DNA of 48,176 bases, from assembly GCA_934548045.1 (NCBI GenBank), contig CAKTEM010000019.1:1-48176 (forward strand), in the 5' to 3' direction. Shown here in pieces: positions 24,808-33,124 of the stretch. The stretch comes from an uncultured Faecalibacterium sp. Lineage in GTDB: Bacteria; Bacillota; Clostridia; Oscillospirales; Ruminococcaceae. A model generated the notes under the pieces. The model was not told the origin of the DNA. It searched no databases and was given only the letters and a program-made list of their open reading frames with translations. The position numbers were made by a program, and so were the translations under genes. The stretch's first letter is position 1, and the number at the start of each line of letters is the position of its first letter.

Positions 24808-25293
24808 ATGAACGCAAACGGTTCTGTTTTCAAATATCCCGATAACGTCGATACCGATGTTATCATCCCTGCCCGTTACCTGAACACCCCCAACGCAAAA
24901 GAGCTGGCCGCTCACTGCATGGAGGACATCGACAAGGACTTTGTCAACAACGTCAAGGACGGCGACATCATGGTCGGCGGCTGGAACTTCGGCTGCGGCT
25001 CCTCCCGTGAACACGCCCCTCTTGCCATCAAGACTGCCGGTATCTCGGTCGTCATCGCCAAGAGCTTCGCCCGTATCTTCTACCGCAACAGCATCAACAT
25101 CGGCCTGCCCATCATGGAGTGCCCGGAAGCCGTTGACGCCATCAGCGCAGGGGATCAGGTCAGTGTCGATTTCGACACCGGCGTCATCACCGACATCACC
25201 ACCGGCAAGACCTTTCAGGCCGAGCCGTTCCCCCCGTTCATTCAGGAGATCATCACCGCAGGCGGCCTGATGAAGTCGCTGACGAAGAAATAA
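24808..25293 (+). CDS. leuD: 3-isopropylmalate dehydratase small subunit
   Basis: Small (swivel-domain) subunit of the LeuCD dehydratase, 161 residues, as in the prokaryotic short form. Motifs: DNVDTDVIIPARYL near the N-terminus and the phosphate/substrate loop FGCGSSREHAPLAI, followed by SFARIFYRNSINIGLP. The ATG at 24808 follows AAAGGAGA. A perfect 16-bp palindrome lies between its stop and leuB. Confidence 0.97.
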   Translation: MNANGSVFKYPDNVDTDVIIPARYLNTPNAKELAAHCMEDIDKDFVNNVKDGDIMVGGWNFGCGSSREHAPLAIKTAGISVVIAKSFARIFYRNSINIGLPIMECPEAVDAISAGDQVSVDFDTGVITDITTGKTFQAEPFPPFIQEIITAGGLMKSLTKK

Positions 25294-25299
25294 AAAACA

Positions 25300-25334
25300 A
25301 AACAGGTTTGCCGCCGACGGCGGCAAACCTGTTT
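25300..25334 (+). repeat. Perfect 16-bp palindrome in the leuD-leuB gap
   Basis: Positions 25300-25315 and 25319-25334 are exact inverted repeats around a 3-base loop (GAC). Three T end the stem but no T-run follows. The ribosome binding site of leuB (GAGGGA) begins a few bases later. It could be a partial terminator, an RNA processing site or a stability hairpin setting the leuB level. Confidence 0.85.
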
Positions 25335-25349
25335 ATGAGGGATTTGATT

Positions 25350-26423
25350 ATGGAAAAAAATATTGCTGTCATCTGGGGCGACTGCTCCAGCCCGGAGATC
25401 GTCAAGCAGACCATCCGCGTTCTCGATAAAGTCGCCGAAAAGTACGGCCACACCTTCCACTACACCGACGCTGCGATGGGCGGCGAGGCCATCGACAAGT
25501 ACGGCGACCCTCTGCCCCAGCACGAGCTGGACAAGTGCCTTGCAGCGGACAGTGTTCTGCTGGGTGCGGTCGGCGGCCCCAAGTGGGAGGGTCTGCCCGG
25601 TGAGCAGCGTCCGGAAAAGGGCCTGCTCCGCCTGCGCGCCGGCATGGGCCTGTACTCCAACAACCGCCCGGCCAAGATCTGGCCGCAGCTGGCTCCGGCC
25701 AGCCCCCTGAAGCCCGAGATCGTGGCGCAGGGCATCGACTTCATCATCGTGCGCGAACTCATCGGCGGCGTCTACTTCGGCAAGCACACCACCGAGACGC
25801 TGGAAAACGGCGAGAAGCAGGCCATCGACTACATGCCCTACTCCGAGCATGAGATCGAGCGCATCGGCCGCATTGGTTTCGAGACGGCCCAGAAACGCCG
25901 CAAGAAGCTCTGCTGTGTCGACAAGGCAAATGTTCTGGACACCAGCCGTCTGTGGCGTTCGGTCATGCACCGCCTGCAGGCCGAGTACCCGGATGTCGAG
26001 TACAGCGAGATGTTCGTGGACAACTGTGCAATGCAAATCGTTAAGAACCCCAGCCAGTTCGACGTCATCGTGACCGAGAACATGTTTGGCGACATCCTGT
26101 CGGACGAGGCTTCGATGATCACCGGCTCCATCGGCATGATCCCGTCCTCCTCTCTGGGCGAAGGCACGCGCGGCCTGTACGAGCCCATCCACGGCTCTGC
26201 GCCCGACATCGCCGGCAAGGACATCGTCAACCCCACCGCCTGCATCCTGTCTGCGGCGATGATGCTGCGCTACTCCTTCGGCATGGCTGAGGAAGCAGAC
26301 GCCATCGAGAACGCGGTCAACAAAGTTCTGGACAAGGGCCTGCGCACCGCCGACAACATGAGCGAAGGCTGCACCTGTCTCGGCTGCACCGCTATGGGTG
26401 ACGCGATTCTGGCAGAAATCTAA
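25350..26423 (+). CDS. leuB: 3-isopropylmalate dehydrogenase
   Basis: NAD-dependent oxidative decarboxylase producing 2-oxoisocaproate, the last leucine-specific step before transamination. A 357-residue isocitrate/isopropylmalate dehydrogenase family protein with AVIWGDCSSPEIV at the N-terminus, DFIIVRELIGGVYFG, VDKANVLDTSRLWR, TENMFGDILSDEASMITGS (metal-binding Asp residues) and YEPIHGSAPDIAGKDIVNPT (NAD-binding region). The ATG at 25350 follows GAGGGA; the open frame upstream runs through the palindrome and is not used. Its N-terminus (WGDCSSPE) differs from the usual GDGIGPE, but the rest is regular. Last gene of the leu operon; a strong terminator follows. Confidence 0.95.
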   Translation: MEKNIAVIWGDCSSPEIVKQTIRVLDKVAEKYGHTFHYTDAAMGGEAIDKYGDPLPQHELDKCLAADSVLLGAVGGPKWEGLPGEQRPEKGLLRLRAGMGLYSNNRPAKIWPQLAPASPLKPEIVAQGIDFIIVRELIGGVYFGKHTTETLENGEKQAIDYMPYSEHEIERIGRIGFETAQKRRKKLCCVDKANVLDTSRLWRSVMHRLQAEYPDVEYSEMFVDNCAMQIVKNPSQFDVIVTENMFGDILSDEASMITGSIGMIPSSSLGEGTRGLYEPIHGSAPDIAGKDIVNPTACILSAAMMLRYSFGMAEEADAIENAVNKVLDKGLRTADNMSEGCTCLGCTAMGDAILAEI

Positions 26424-26438
26424 AAATTTTGATAACAC

Positions 26439-26473
26439 GAAAGCCCTCAGGCCGCAGCCTGAGGGCTTTCCAC
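26439..26473 (+). terminator. Terminator of the leu operon
   Basis: AAAGCCCTCAGG pairs with CCTGAGGGCTTT around a 5-base loop. Confidence 0.88.
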
Positions 26474-26510
26474 TTTCCTCTTTGTAAGTCAAATCATGAA
26501 GAACCTTCAT

Positions 26511-26539
26511 TTGACAAATCAATTTTGGTATTCTATACT
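26511..26539 (+). promoter_or_regulatory. Promoter of ilvA
   Basis: A perfect TTGACA, 17 bases, TATACT. It gives ilvA its own transcript without a T-box leader. Confidence 0.88.
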
Positions 26540-26591
26540 ATCTTCTAACACGAAGATTGTTAAAAAACGAAAAAAGGATAGGATAAATGTC

Positions 26592-27797
26592 ATGCTGACT
26601 CTGGATAAGATCTACCACGCCGCCTTCGTCCTCAAGGATGTTGCACGCAAGACCGACCTCATCGAAGCTTCACGGATGTCGAAGGACTGCCACCTCTACC
26701 TCAAGACCGAAAATCTGCAGGTGACCGGCAGCTTCAAAGTCCGCGGTGCCTACTATAAAATCAGCCAGCTCTCCAAGGAAGAGAGTGAGAAGGGCGTTAT
26801 CGCCTGCTCCGCTGGCAACCATGCACAGGGCGTCGCTCTGGCCGCAACACGCCGTGGCATCAAAAGCATCGTCTGTATGCCGGACGGCGCACCCATCATG
26901 AAGGTGGAGAACACCAAGAATCTGGGCGCGGAGGTCTGCCTCGTTCCCGGCACCTACGACGACGCCCACGACAAGGCAGTTGAACTGCAGTCCGAGACGG
27001 GCATGACCTTCATCCACCCCTACGATGATGAGCAGGTCATCGCCGGTCAGGGTACGATTGGCTTGGAAATTCTCGACCAGCTGCCCGACGTCGATGCGGT
27101 CATCGTTCCGGTCGGCGGCGGCGGACTCATCTCCGGCGTTGCGTTCGCCATCAAGAGCCTGAAACCCGAGGTCAAGGTCTACGGTGTTCAGGCCGAGGGC
27201 GCACCCAGCATGTACCGCTCCCTCCACGAGCATAAGTATCAGACTCTCTCTGCCGTCTCCACCTTTGCCGACGGTATTCAGGTCAAGACCCCCGGTGAGC
27301 TGACCTACAAGCTCTGCGAAGAATACGTTGACGACATCGTGACCGTCAGCGAGGACGAGACCGCTGCGGCCATCCTCTCCCTGATGGAGAACCAGAAGCT
27401 GGTCGCCGAGGGTGCCGGTGCGGTTCCTGTGGCAGCTGCTCTGTTCCACAAGCTCCCCATCGAGGGCAAAAAGGTCGTCTGCCTCGTTTCCGGCGGCAAC
27501 ATCGACGTAAACATCCTCAACCGTGTCATCACCCGTGGTCTGGTCATGAGCGGCCGCAAGGCAAACCTCACCATCGCACTGGAGGACAAGCCCGGCCAGC
27601 TGGAAAAGGTCGCTGCCATCGTCTCTCGCTGCGGCAGCAACGTCGTCTCCGTCCTGCATGACGGTTCCGACCCCAACATGCCCATTTCCAGCTGCTTCCT
27701 GAAACTGGCTCTCGAGACACGCGACCATGCTCAGATCGAGCAGATCCGTCAGGAACTGACGAAGGAAGGCTTCCAGCTGGTCGCCGAGCGCGTATAA
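26592..27797 (+). CDS. ilvA: Threonine ammonia-lyase (threonine dehydratase)
   Basis: PLP enzyme that deaminates threonine to 2-oxobutyrate, the entry to isoleucine synthesis. A 401-residue protein: catalytic domain (1-320) with the PLP lysine K49 in VTGSFKVRGAYYK, SAGNHAQGVA, the IVPVGGGGLISG phosphate-binding loop and CLVSGGNID; then a C-terminal ACT-type domain (about 325-400, starting near KANLTIALEDKPGQL). The short single ACT domain fits the clostridial type; catabolic versus biosynthetic use cannot be decided by sequence alone, though its place between the leu and ilv operons favours biosynthesis. The ATG at 26592 follows AAGGATAGGA. It has its own promoter and terminator. Confidence 0.95.
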   Translation: MLTLDKIYHAAFVLKDVARKTDLIEASRMSKDCHLYLKTENLQVTGSFKVRGAYYKISQLSKEESEKGVIACSAGNHAQGVALAATRRGIKSIVCMPDGAPIMKVENTKNLGAEVCLVPGTYDDAHDKAVELQSETGMTFIHPYDDEQVIAGQGTIGLEILDQLPDVDAVIVPVGGGGLISGVAFAIKSLKPEVKVYGVQAEGAPSMYRSLHEHKYQTLSAVSTFADGIQVKTPGELTYKLCEEYVDDIVTVSEDETAAAILSLMENQKLVAEGAGAVPVAAALFHKLPIEGKKVVCLVSGGNIDVNILNRVITRGLVMSGRKANLTIALEDKPGQLEKVAAIVSRCGSNVVSVLHDGSDPNMPISSCFLKLALETRDHAQIEQIRQELTKEGFQLVAERV

Positions 27798-27807
27798 TTT
27801 ACAGCAC

Positions 27808-27844
27808 AAAAATGGTCTGTGTCATGCGGCACAGACCATTTTGC
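27808..27844. terminator. Bidirectional terminator between ilvA and the DUF815 gene
   Basis: AAAATGGTCTGTG pairs with CACAGACCATTTT around an 8-base loop, between convergent genes. Confidence 0.9.
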
Positions 27845-27856
27845 TTTCTCTGGGAT

Positions 27857-29074
27857 TTATTTTTGCACGCCGCCCTCGCACTGTTCGATGAACTGCTTTG
27901 CCACACGGGGACTTCTGCCGCCGGCGCGGATGGCAAAGGCTTCGGCTTTCACCATCAGCTCATCCAGCGGCATCTCGATATTGTGCTGCTTGGCAAGCTC
28001 GGTCAGGATAGCCTCGAAGCGTGCCTTCTCCGGACGCTGGAAGGTCACAGTCAGGCCGAAGCGTGCCGACAGGCTCATCAGTTCCTGACGGGTATCCGCC
28101 TCGTGGATGTCGTCGCCGGTGCGGTCGGTGAGCGTTTCCTTGATGAGGTGGCGGCGGTTGGAAGTCGCATAGACGGCGATGTTCTTTGCCCGTCCGCCGA
28201 CGCTGCCCTCAAGGATGGCTTTCAGGGCGGCAAAGTTGTCGTCGTTGGCGGTGAAGCTCAGATCGTCAATGAACAAGATGAACTTGAGCGGATTTGCCGC
28301 CAGCTTGTCCATCAGGTCGGGGATCTGATAGAGCTGGTTCTTCTTGACCTCCACCAGACGCAGGCCGTCGGCGGCAAACTCGTTCGCGATGGCCTTGACC
28401 GTACTGGATTTGCCGGTGCCGGCGTCGCCGTAGAGCAGGACGTTGTTTGCCGACATCCCGGTCAGCAGTGCGCGCGTGTTGGCGATGACCTTTTCCCGTT
28501 CTTTCTCGTAGCCCGGCAGCTCGCTGAGCCGCTGAGGGTCAGGATACTTGACCGGCACCAGATGGCCGTTCTCAACGGTGAAGACGCGGTGCTTTGCAAA
28601 CATGCCATAGCCTTTTTTGCCGACTTCGCTCATCCGCTGAGCATAAGCCGCAGGCAGGTCGATTTTAGATGTTTCCCAACGGGGCAGGAAGGCCAGCTCC
28701 GGACGCTGCGACTGCTCAGAATACGCAGTCTGGAACAGTTCATCCAGCGTCAGACTGCACAGTTCCTGCAAAAAGCGCAGCTCGTTGTCCAGCGCGCTCT
28801 GCAGCACCGGCGACAGCTCCCCTGCCGCCGCCTGACGGACGCAGACGGTCTCGGTCTCGAGGACAGCCGCCGCCAGATACTCGCCGAGGTTGGTGGTATG
28901 CTCGAACAGAGCGGCTTCAAATGCGGCCACTGCGTCGCAGACCGTTCCCATGCTCCGGCTCCCGGCCTCCATCCGGTCAGTCAGGTCGACCAGTTTTGCC
29001 ACCACCGGGTCATCCAGCAGTGCGCGGAAGATCACAAGCCCATGCAGATGGGCGTTCCATTCTCTGAGTTTCAT
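27857..29074 (-). CDS. DUF815 family AAA ATPase
   Basis: A 405-residue cytosolic P-loop ATPase. The N-terminal half is helical and without a known motif; the C-terminal half is the AAA module with Walker A LLYGDAGTGKSS (near 212-222), Walker B FILFIDDLSF, a sensor segment YATSNRRHL, and the family ending GRSPRVAKQFIEQCE. This pattern is DUF815, whose function I cannot name. The ATG at 29074 follows AAGGGGAG; an open stretch upstream on the same frame is not needed. It is a lone minus-strand gene between the ilvA and ilvBNCD units and shows no link to amino-acid synthesis. Confidence 0.88.
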   Translation of the reverse strand: MKLREWNAHLHGLVIFRALLDDPVVAKLVDLTDRMEAGSRSMGTVCDAVAAFEAALFEHTTNLGEYLAAAVLETETVCVRQAAAGELSPVLQSALDNELRFLQELCSLTLDELFQTAYSEQSQRPELAFLPRWETSKIDLPAAYAQRMSEVGKKGYGMFAKHRVFTVENGHLVPVKYPDPQRLSELPGYEKEREKVIANTRALLTGMSANNVLLYGDAGTGKSSTVKAIANEFAADGLRLVEVKKNQLYQIPDLMDKLAANPLKFILFIDDLSFTANDDNFAALKAILEGSVGGRAKNIAVYATSNRRHLIKETLTDRTGDDIHEADTRQELMSLSARFGLTVTFQRPEKARFEAILTELAKQHNIEMPLDELMVKAEAFAIRAGGRSPRVAKQFIEQCEGGVQK

Positions 29075-29205
29075 AATGCTCCCCTTTTTATTCCCTCTTA
29101 TTTTGATAAGTACATGGTGTTTAAAAGTATACCTCTTCGGCTGCTGGGGCGCAAGGGTGTTCAATTATCTTCATCTTTCCGACGATTCACTTTACAAATC
29201 GTCGA

Positions 29206-29233
29206 TTGACAATAGCCCGATTTATAGTATAAT
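29206..29233 (+). promoter_or_regulatory. Promoter of the ilv operon
   Basis: Perfect TTGACA and perfect TATAAT separated by 16 bases, just upstream of the T-box leader. Confidence 0.9.
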
Positions 29234-29239
29234 AAACCC

Positions 29240-29530
29240 AAACAAATGCACAGATGGGAAAAAGTAGCACATAAGTCGTACTTTTCAGAGAGTTGCCGGT
29301 GGATGCAAGGCAGTAAGTATCTTATGTGGGAAATCCTCCCGGAGCAGCCTGCCCAAGGGTTTTTGCCTGTTAAGCAGAGCCGGTCGCAGCCGTTAGCGTG
29401 CAGGGGTTTGTTGGAACCCCATGAGAGGGTGCGGAAGATGCCGCACCAACGAGAGTGGTACCGCAGAGAGCTTGTATTTTTCAAGGTCTTTGTCTCTTGA
29501 GCAACAGGGGACAGGGGCCTTTTCTTTTAA
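29240..29530 (+). ncRNA. T-box leader of the ilv operon
   Basis: The leader has stem I (ACATAAG/CTTATGT with distal loop AGAGAGTTGCCGG...GATGCAAGGCAG), helper hairpins (GGGGTTTGTTGGAACCCC; GGTGCGGAAGATGCCGCACC), the T-box core AGAGTGGTACCGC (29452-29464), and a 14-bp terminator (29485-29498 with 29506-29519, several G-U pairs) followed by TTTTCTTTT. The best specifier candidate is ATC (Ile) at 29333-29335, flanked by GGGA and TCCC that may close the loop. It should couple ilvBNCD to isoleucine starvation. A further ACAGGGGC/GCCCCTGT hairpin (29511-29541) overlaps the terminator. Confidence 0.92.
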
Positions 29531-29594
29531 AAGCCCCTGTGTTCAAAAAAGTGTATGAAGTTTGAGAAGGAATAGGAAACAGGAGAAACTCACC

Positions 29595-31259
29595 ATGCAG
29601 TTGAACGGTTCTCAGATCTTTGTTGAGGTCCTTTGTGAGCAGGGCGTGGATACCATCTTCGGATATCCCGGCGGTGCAGTTCTGAATCTTTATGACGAGC
29701 TGTATAAAAACTCCGACCGCATCCGTCATATCCTCACGGCTCACGAGCAGGGCGCATCCCACGCCGCAGACGGTTACGCCCGTGCCACCGGCCGCACCGG
29801 CGTCGTACTGGCCACCAGCGGCCCGGGTGCCACCAACCTCGTCACCGGCATTGCCACCGCTTATATGGACTCTGTCCCGATGGTCGCCTTCACCGGCAAC
29901 GTCGCAACGCCTGCACTGGGCCGCGACAGTTTTCAGGAGGTCTACATCGAGGGCATCACCCAGCCCATCACCAAACACAACTTCACCGTCCGCCGGGTCG
30001 AAGACCTTGCCGACACCATGCGTGCCGCCTTCCGCATCGCACAGAGCGGACGCAAAGGCCCGGTTCTGGTAGATATCCCCAAGGACGTGACCGCAAATGT
30101 CTGCGAGTTCACCCCGAAAGAGCCGGAGCTGATCCGCACTGTGACGACCTTCGATCCGAAGCAGATCAAGTGGGCGGCCGACATCATCAATGCGGCAGAG
30201 CGGCCGCTGGTCTACTTCGGCGGCGGCGTCCGCTCGGCAGCCAGCTGCCAGCCCCTGCGCGACCTGCTCCACAAGGCAGAGATCCCGGCCACTTACACCC
30301 TGATGGGTGCCGGCATCGTGCCTTACGGTGACCCGATGAGCCTCGGCATGATCGGTATGCACGGCTGCTACACTTCCAACCGTGCCATCGCGGACTGCGA
30401 TGTGCTGATCGCCGTCGGCACTCGTTTTTCCGACCGCGTTGCCCTGAACCCCAAGACCTTCGCGAAGAACGCGACCATCATTCAAATCGATATCGACGCT
30501 TCGGAGCTGGGCAAGAATGTGGACGTTGACCTGTCCATCGTGGGCGATGCCGCCTACGTCCTGAACGCAATGCTCCCCCAGATCGAGGAAAAGAAGCATC
30601 CCGACTGGATGAAGATGATCCACGAGTGGCAGGCACAGGATTACCACCCGGTATCCGATGCCAGCCGCCTGATGCCCCATCAGGTCATCGGCGAGGTCTG
30701 CAACCAGTGCGGCCCCGAGGCCGTCTATGTCACCGACGTCGGCCAGCATCAGATGTGGGCTGCGCAGTATATCCGCCACACCAAGAGCCGCGGTTTCATC
30801 ACCAGCGGCGGTCTGGGTACGATGGGCTTCGGCTACGGTGCCGCCATCGGCGCACAGGTCGCTCTGGGCGACGACCAGCGTGTCGTGATGTTCACCGGCG
30901 ATGGCTCCTTCCACATGAACCTGAACGAAGCCTGCACCGCCGTCAGCTACGAGCTGCCCATCATCACGGTCATCTTCAACAATCAGGTGCTGGGCATGGT
31001 CCGCCAGTGGCAGACCGCGTTCTATGAAAAACGCTTCTCCCAGACCGACCCTCACCGCAAAACCAATTTCGTCAAGCTGGCTGAGGGCTTTGGTCTGAAG
31101 GGTTATCACTGCGAGAACCTCGCCGAGTTCCAGGCCGCTTTCGCGGATGCCCTGAAGCAGAAAGGCCCCACTTGGATCGAGTGCATGATCGACAAGGACG
31201 AAAAAGTTCTGCCGATGATCCCCGGCGGCGGCGACATCAATGACATCATCATGAAATAA
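29595..31259 (+). CDS. ilvB: Acetolactate synthase large (catalytic) subunit
   Basis: Thiamine-diphosphate enzyme joining two pyruvates, or pyruvate and 2-oxobutyrate, in valine/leucine and isoleucine synthesis. A 554-residue protein with the three-domain fold: N-terminal Pyr domain with the catalytic Glu in TAHEQGASHAADGYARATG, central domain with VYFGGGVRSA, C-terminal PP domain with the ThDP motif FTGDGSFHMN...NNQVLGMV. The length is normal. The ATG at 29595 is ten bases after AGGAG. It is the first gene after the T-box; the regulatory subunit follows 15 bases later. Confidence 0.97.
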   Translation: MQLNGSQIFVEVLCEQGVDTIFGYPGGAVLNLYDELYKNSDRIRHILTAHEQGASHAADGYARATGRTGVVLATSGPGATNLVTGIATAYMDSVPMVAFTGNVATPALGRDSFQEVYIEGITQPITKHNFTVRRVEDLADTMRAAFRIAQSGRKGPVLVDIPKDVTANVCEFTPKEPELIRTVTTFDPKQIKWAADIINAAERPLVYFGGGVRSAASCQPLRDLLHKAEIPATYTLMGAGIVPYGDPMSLGMIGMHGCYTSNRAIADCDVLIAVGTRFSDRVALNPKTFAKNATIIQIDIDASELGKNVDVDLSIVGDAAYVLNAMLPQIEEKKHPDWMKMIHEWQAQDYHPVSDASRLMPHQVIGEVCNQCGPEAVYVTDVGQHQMWAAQYIRHTKSRGFITSGGLGTMGFGYGAAIGAQVALGDDQRVVMFTGDGSFHMNLNEACTAVSYELPIITVIFNNQVLGMVRQWQTAFYEKRFSQTDPHRKTNFVKLAEGFGLKGYHCENLAEFQAAFADALKQKGPTWIECMIDKDEKVLPMIPGGGDINDIIMK

Positions 31260-31274
31260 GGAGGACACAACAAC

Positions 31275-31847
31275 ATGGAATCCAATCAGCGCAAGGTCAT
31301 CAGCCTGCTGGTGGACAACCAGAGCGGCGTTCTGGCCCGGGTGTCCAACCTGTTCTGCCGTCGTGGTTTCAACATCGACAGCCTGACCGTTTCAGCCACC
31401 AATGACCCCACCGTGAGCCGCATCACCGTGACGGTCTCGGGTACGGACAAGGAGCTGAAACAGCTCATCCTCCAGACCGAGCGTCTGGAAGTCACCCGTC
31501 AGGTCTTCGTTCTGGACAACGAGAAAACGTTGCAGCGTGAGCTGCTGCTCCTCAAGGTCGAGGCCGATGTCCACAACCGCGGTGAGCTGCGAGAGATCGC
31601 GAGCATCTACAAGGCAAAGATCATCGACCTGTCTCCGGACAGCATGGTGTTCGAACTCATCGGCAAGCCCGACAAGCTGGATGCCTTCCTCGTGATGTTT
31701 CAGGATTATCACATTCTGGAGCTATGCCGCACCGGTGTCACCGCACTGGAGCGCGGCGGCATGCACCAGCACATCCAGAAACCTCCGCAGGAGATCCGCG
31801 AAATGCAGTTTCCTCTGCCGGGTACGAAATGCCCGACTACCAAATGA
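31275..31847 (+). CDS. ilvN: Acetolactate synthase small (regulatory) subunit
   Basis: Regulatory partner of IlvB that gives valine feedback control. A 190-residue protein: N-terminal ACT domain (about 7-80; ISLLVDNQSGVLARVSNLFCRRGFNID) and a second ACT-like domain (about 88-165; LLLKVEADVHNRGELREIA). The C-terminal tail of about 25 residues (MHQHIQKPPQEIREM...) goes beyond the usual 160-170 residue length. The ATG at 31275 follows AAGGAGG. The gap to ilvC is 74 bases with no visible terminator. Confidence 0.96.
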   Translation: MESNQRKVISLLVDNQSGVLARVSNLFCRRGFNIDSLTVSATNDPTVSRITVTVSGTDKELKQLILQTERLEVTRQVFVLDNEKTLQRELLLLKVEADVHNRGELREIASIYKAKIIDLSPDSMVFELIGKPDKLDAFLVMFQDYHILELCRTGVTALERGGMHQHIQKPPQEIREMQFPLPGTKCPTTK

Positions 31848-31921
31848 TTTTCCGCCGGTGGGCGAAAATATAAAGTTGATTTCAAAAATTTGATTTAAGA
31901 AACAAAAAGGAGAACACTATC

Positions 31922-32941
31922 ATGGCGATCAAGAAGTACTACGATTCCGACTGCAACCTCGGCGTGCTGGACGGCAAGACCGTCGCTGTCATCGGCTTCG
32001 GCAGCCAGGGCCACGCTCATTCCGAGAACCTGGCCGAGAGCGGCGTCAACGTCGTTGTCGGTCTGCGCAAGGGTTCCGCTCACTGGGAGAAGGCTTCCGA
32101 GTTCGCAGCTACCCACGCAAACTTCAAGGTCATGGAAGTCGAAGAGGCTGCCAAGGCTGGCGACGTTGTTATGATGCTGGTTCCGGACGAGCTGTGCGCT
32201 GACATCTACAACAAGCAGGTCGCTCCCTACATGACCGAGGGCAAGGCTCTGGCTTTCGCTCACGGCTTCAACATCCACTTCAAGACCATCACCGCTCCGA
32301 AGAACGTTGATGTCATCATGATCGCTCCCAAGGGCCCCGGCCACATCGTCCGCCGCCTGTACACCGAGGGCGAGGGCTGCCCTTCTCTGATCTGCGTTGA
32401 GCAGGATTACACCGGCAAGGCTAAGGACATCGCTCTGGCTTATGCTTCCGGCATCGGCGCAGGCCGTGCAGGCGTCCTCGAGACTACCTTCCGTGAGGAG
32501 ACCGAGACCGACCTGTTCGGCGAGCAGGCAGTTCTGTGCGGCGGCGTCTGCGAGCTGATCCACGCTGGTTTCGACACGCTGGTCGAGGCTGGCTATGCTC
32601 CCGAGATGGCATACTTCGAGACCTGCCACGAGATGAAGCTGATCGTTGACCTGATCAACGAGGGTGGCTTCTCCAAGATGCGTTACTCCATCTCCAACAC
32701 CGCTGAGTACGGCGACTACCGCACCGGCAAGCGTCTGATCACCGAGGAGACTCGCAAGGAGATGAAGAAGGTCCTGACCGAGATCCAGGACGGCACCTTC
32801 GCTTCCGAGTTCCTGACCGAGATGAGCGACAAGGGCGGCCGCAAGGTCCACTTCCTGGCTGAGCGTCGCATCCAGGCTGAGCATCCCATCGAGAAGGTCG
32901 GTGCTGAGCTGCGCGGCATGATGAGCTGGCTGAAGAAGTAA
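31922..32941 (+). CDS. ilvC: Ketol-acid reductoisomerase
   Basis: Class I (short form, 339 residues) NADPH- and Mg-dependent enzyme that rearranges and reduces acetolactate or acetohydroxybutyrate. Motifs: GFGSQGHAHSENL (dinucleotide fold), GLRKGSAHWEKA (beta2-alphaB loop that sets NADPH/NADH use), LVPDELCADIYN, MIAPKGPGHIVR, and the C-terminal metal site with EQAVLCGGVCELI and FETCHEMKLIVDLI. Codon use differs from the neighbours: many GCT alanine codons instead of GCC/GCA, suggesting selection for high expression. The ATG at 31922 follows AAAAAGGAG. The stop codon directly abuts a dispersed repeat (32942). Confidence 0.97.
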   Translation: MAIKKYYDSDCNLGVLDGKTVAVIGFGSQGHAHSENLAESGVNVVVGLRKGSAHWEKASEFAATHANFKVMEVEEAAKAGDVVMMLVPDELCADIYNKQVAPYMTEGKALAFAHGFNIHFKTITAPKNVDVIMIAPKGPGHIVRRLYTEGEGCPSLICVEQDYTGKAKDIALAYASGIGAGRAGVLETTFREETETDLFGEQAVLCGGVCELIHAGFDTLVEAGYAPEMAYFETCHEMKLIVDLINEGGFSKMRYSISNTAEYGDYRTGKRLITEETRKEMKKVLTEIQDGTFASEFLTEMSDKGGRKVHFLAERRIQAEHPIEKVGAELRGMMSWLKK

Positions 32942-32993
32942 CCCTCTCAGTCTCGCTTCGCTCGCCAGCTCTCCCAAAGGGAGAGCCTCTGGC
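32942..32993 (+). repeat. Two-hairpin dispersed repeat, left copy
   Basis: The layout is CCCTCTCAGTC, a variable spacer, GCCAGCTCTCCC-AAA-GGGAGAGCC and TCTGGC. The same layout, inverted, occurs at 33125-33181. I recognise this type as common in gut Oscillospiraceae genomes. It starts one base after the ilvC stop codon. Confidence 0.7.
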
Positions 32994-33026
32994 GTGTCGG
33001 AAAAGTTCATAATTCAAACTTTACCG

Positions 33027-33099
33027 TCCGGGCCTTGCTGTCTGGGGAAACCGCATTTCAGATGCTGTTAATCCGGAGGACAAGGCCCGGAATTTTTTG
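33027..33099 (+). terminator. Long-loop terminator between ilvC and ilvD
   Basis: TCCGGGCCTTG (33027-33037) pairs with CAAGGCCCGGA (33081-33091) across a 43-base loop and is followed by TTTTTTT. It would separate ilvBNC from ilvD, so ilvD needs read-through or an unseen promoter. Confidence 0.75.
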
Positions 33100-33124
33100 T
33101 TAAATGCTCAGGCTTGCCCGGCCT

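Noticed and set aside
21798..24866. A very long open frame on the minus strand across leuA, leuC and the start of leuD
   Set aside because: It is the antisense shadow of three clearly recognised genes in GC-rich DNA, has no ribosome binding site and a composition (Asp/Val/Gly/His-rich) typical of such shadows.
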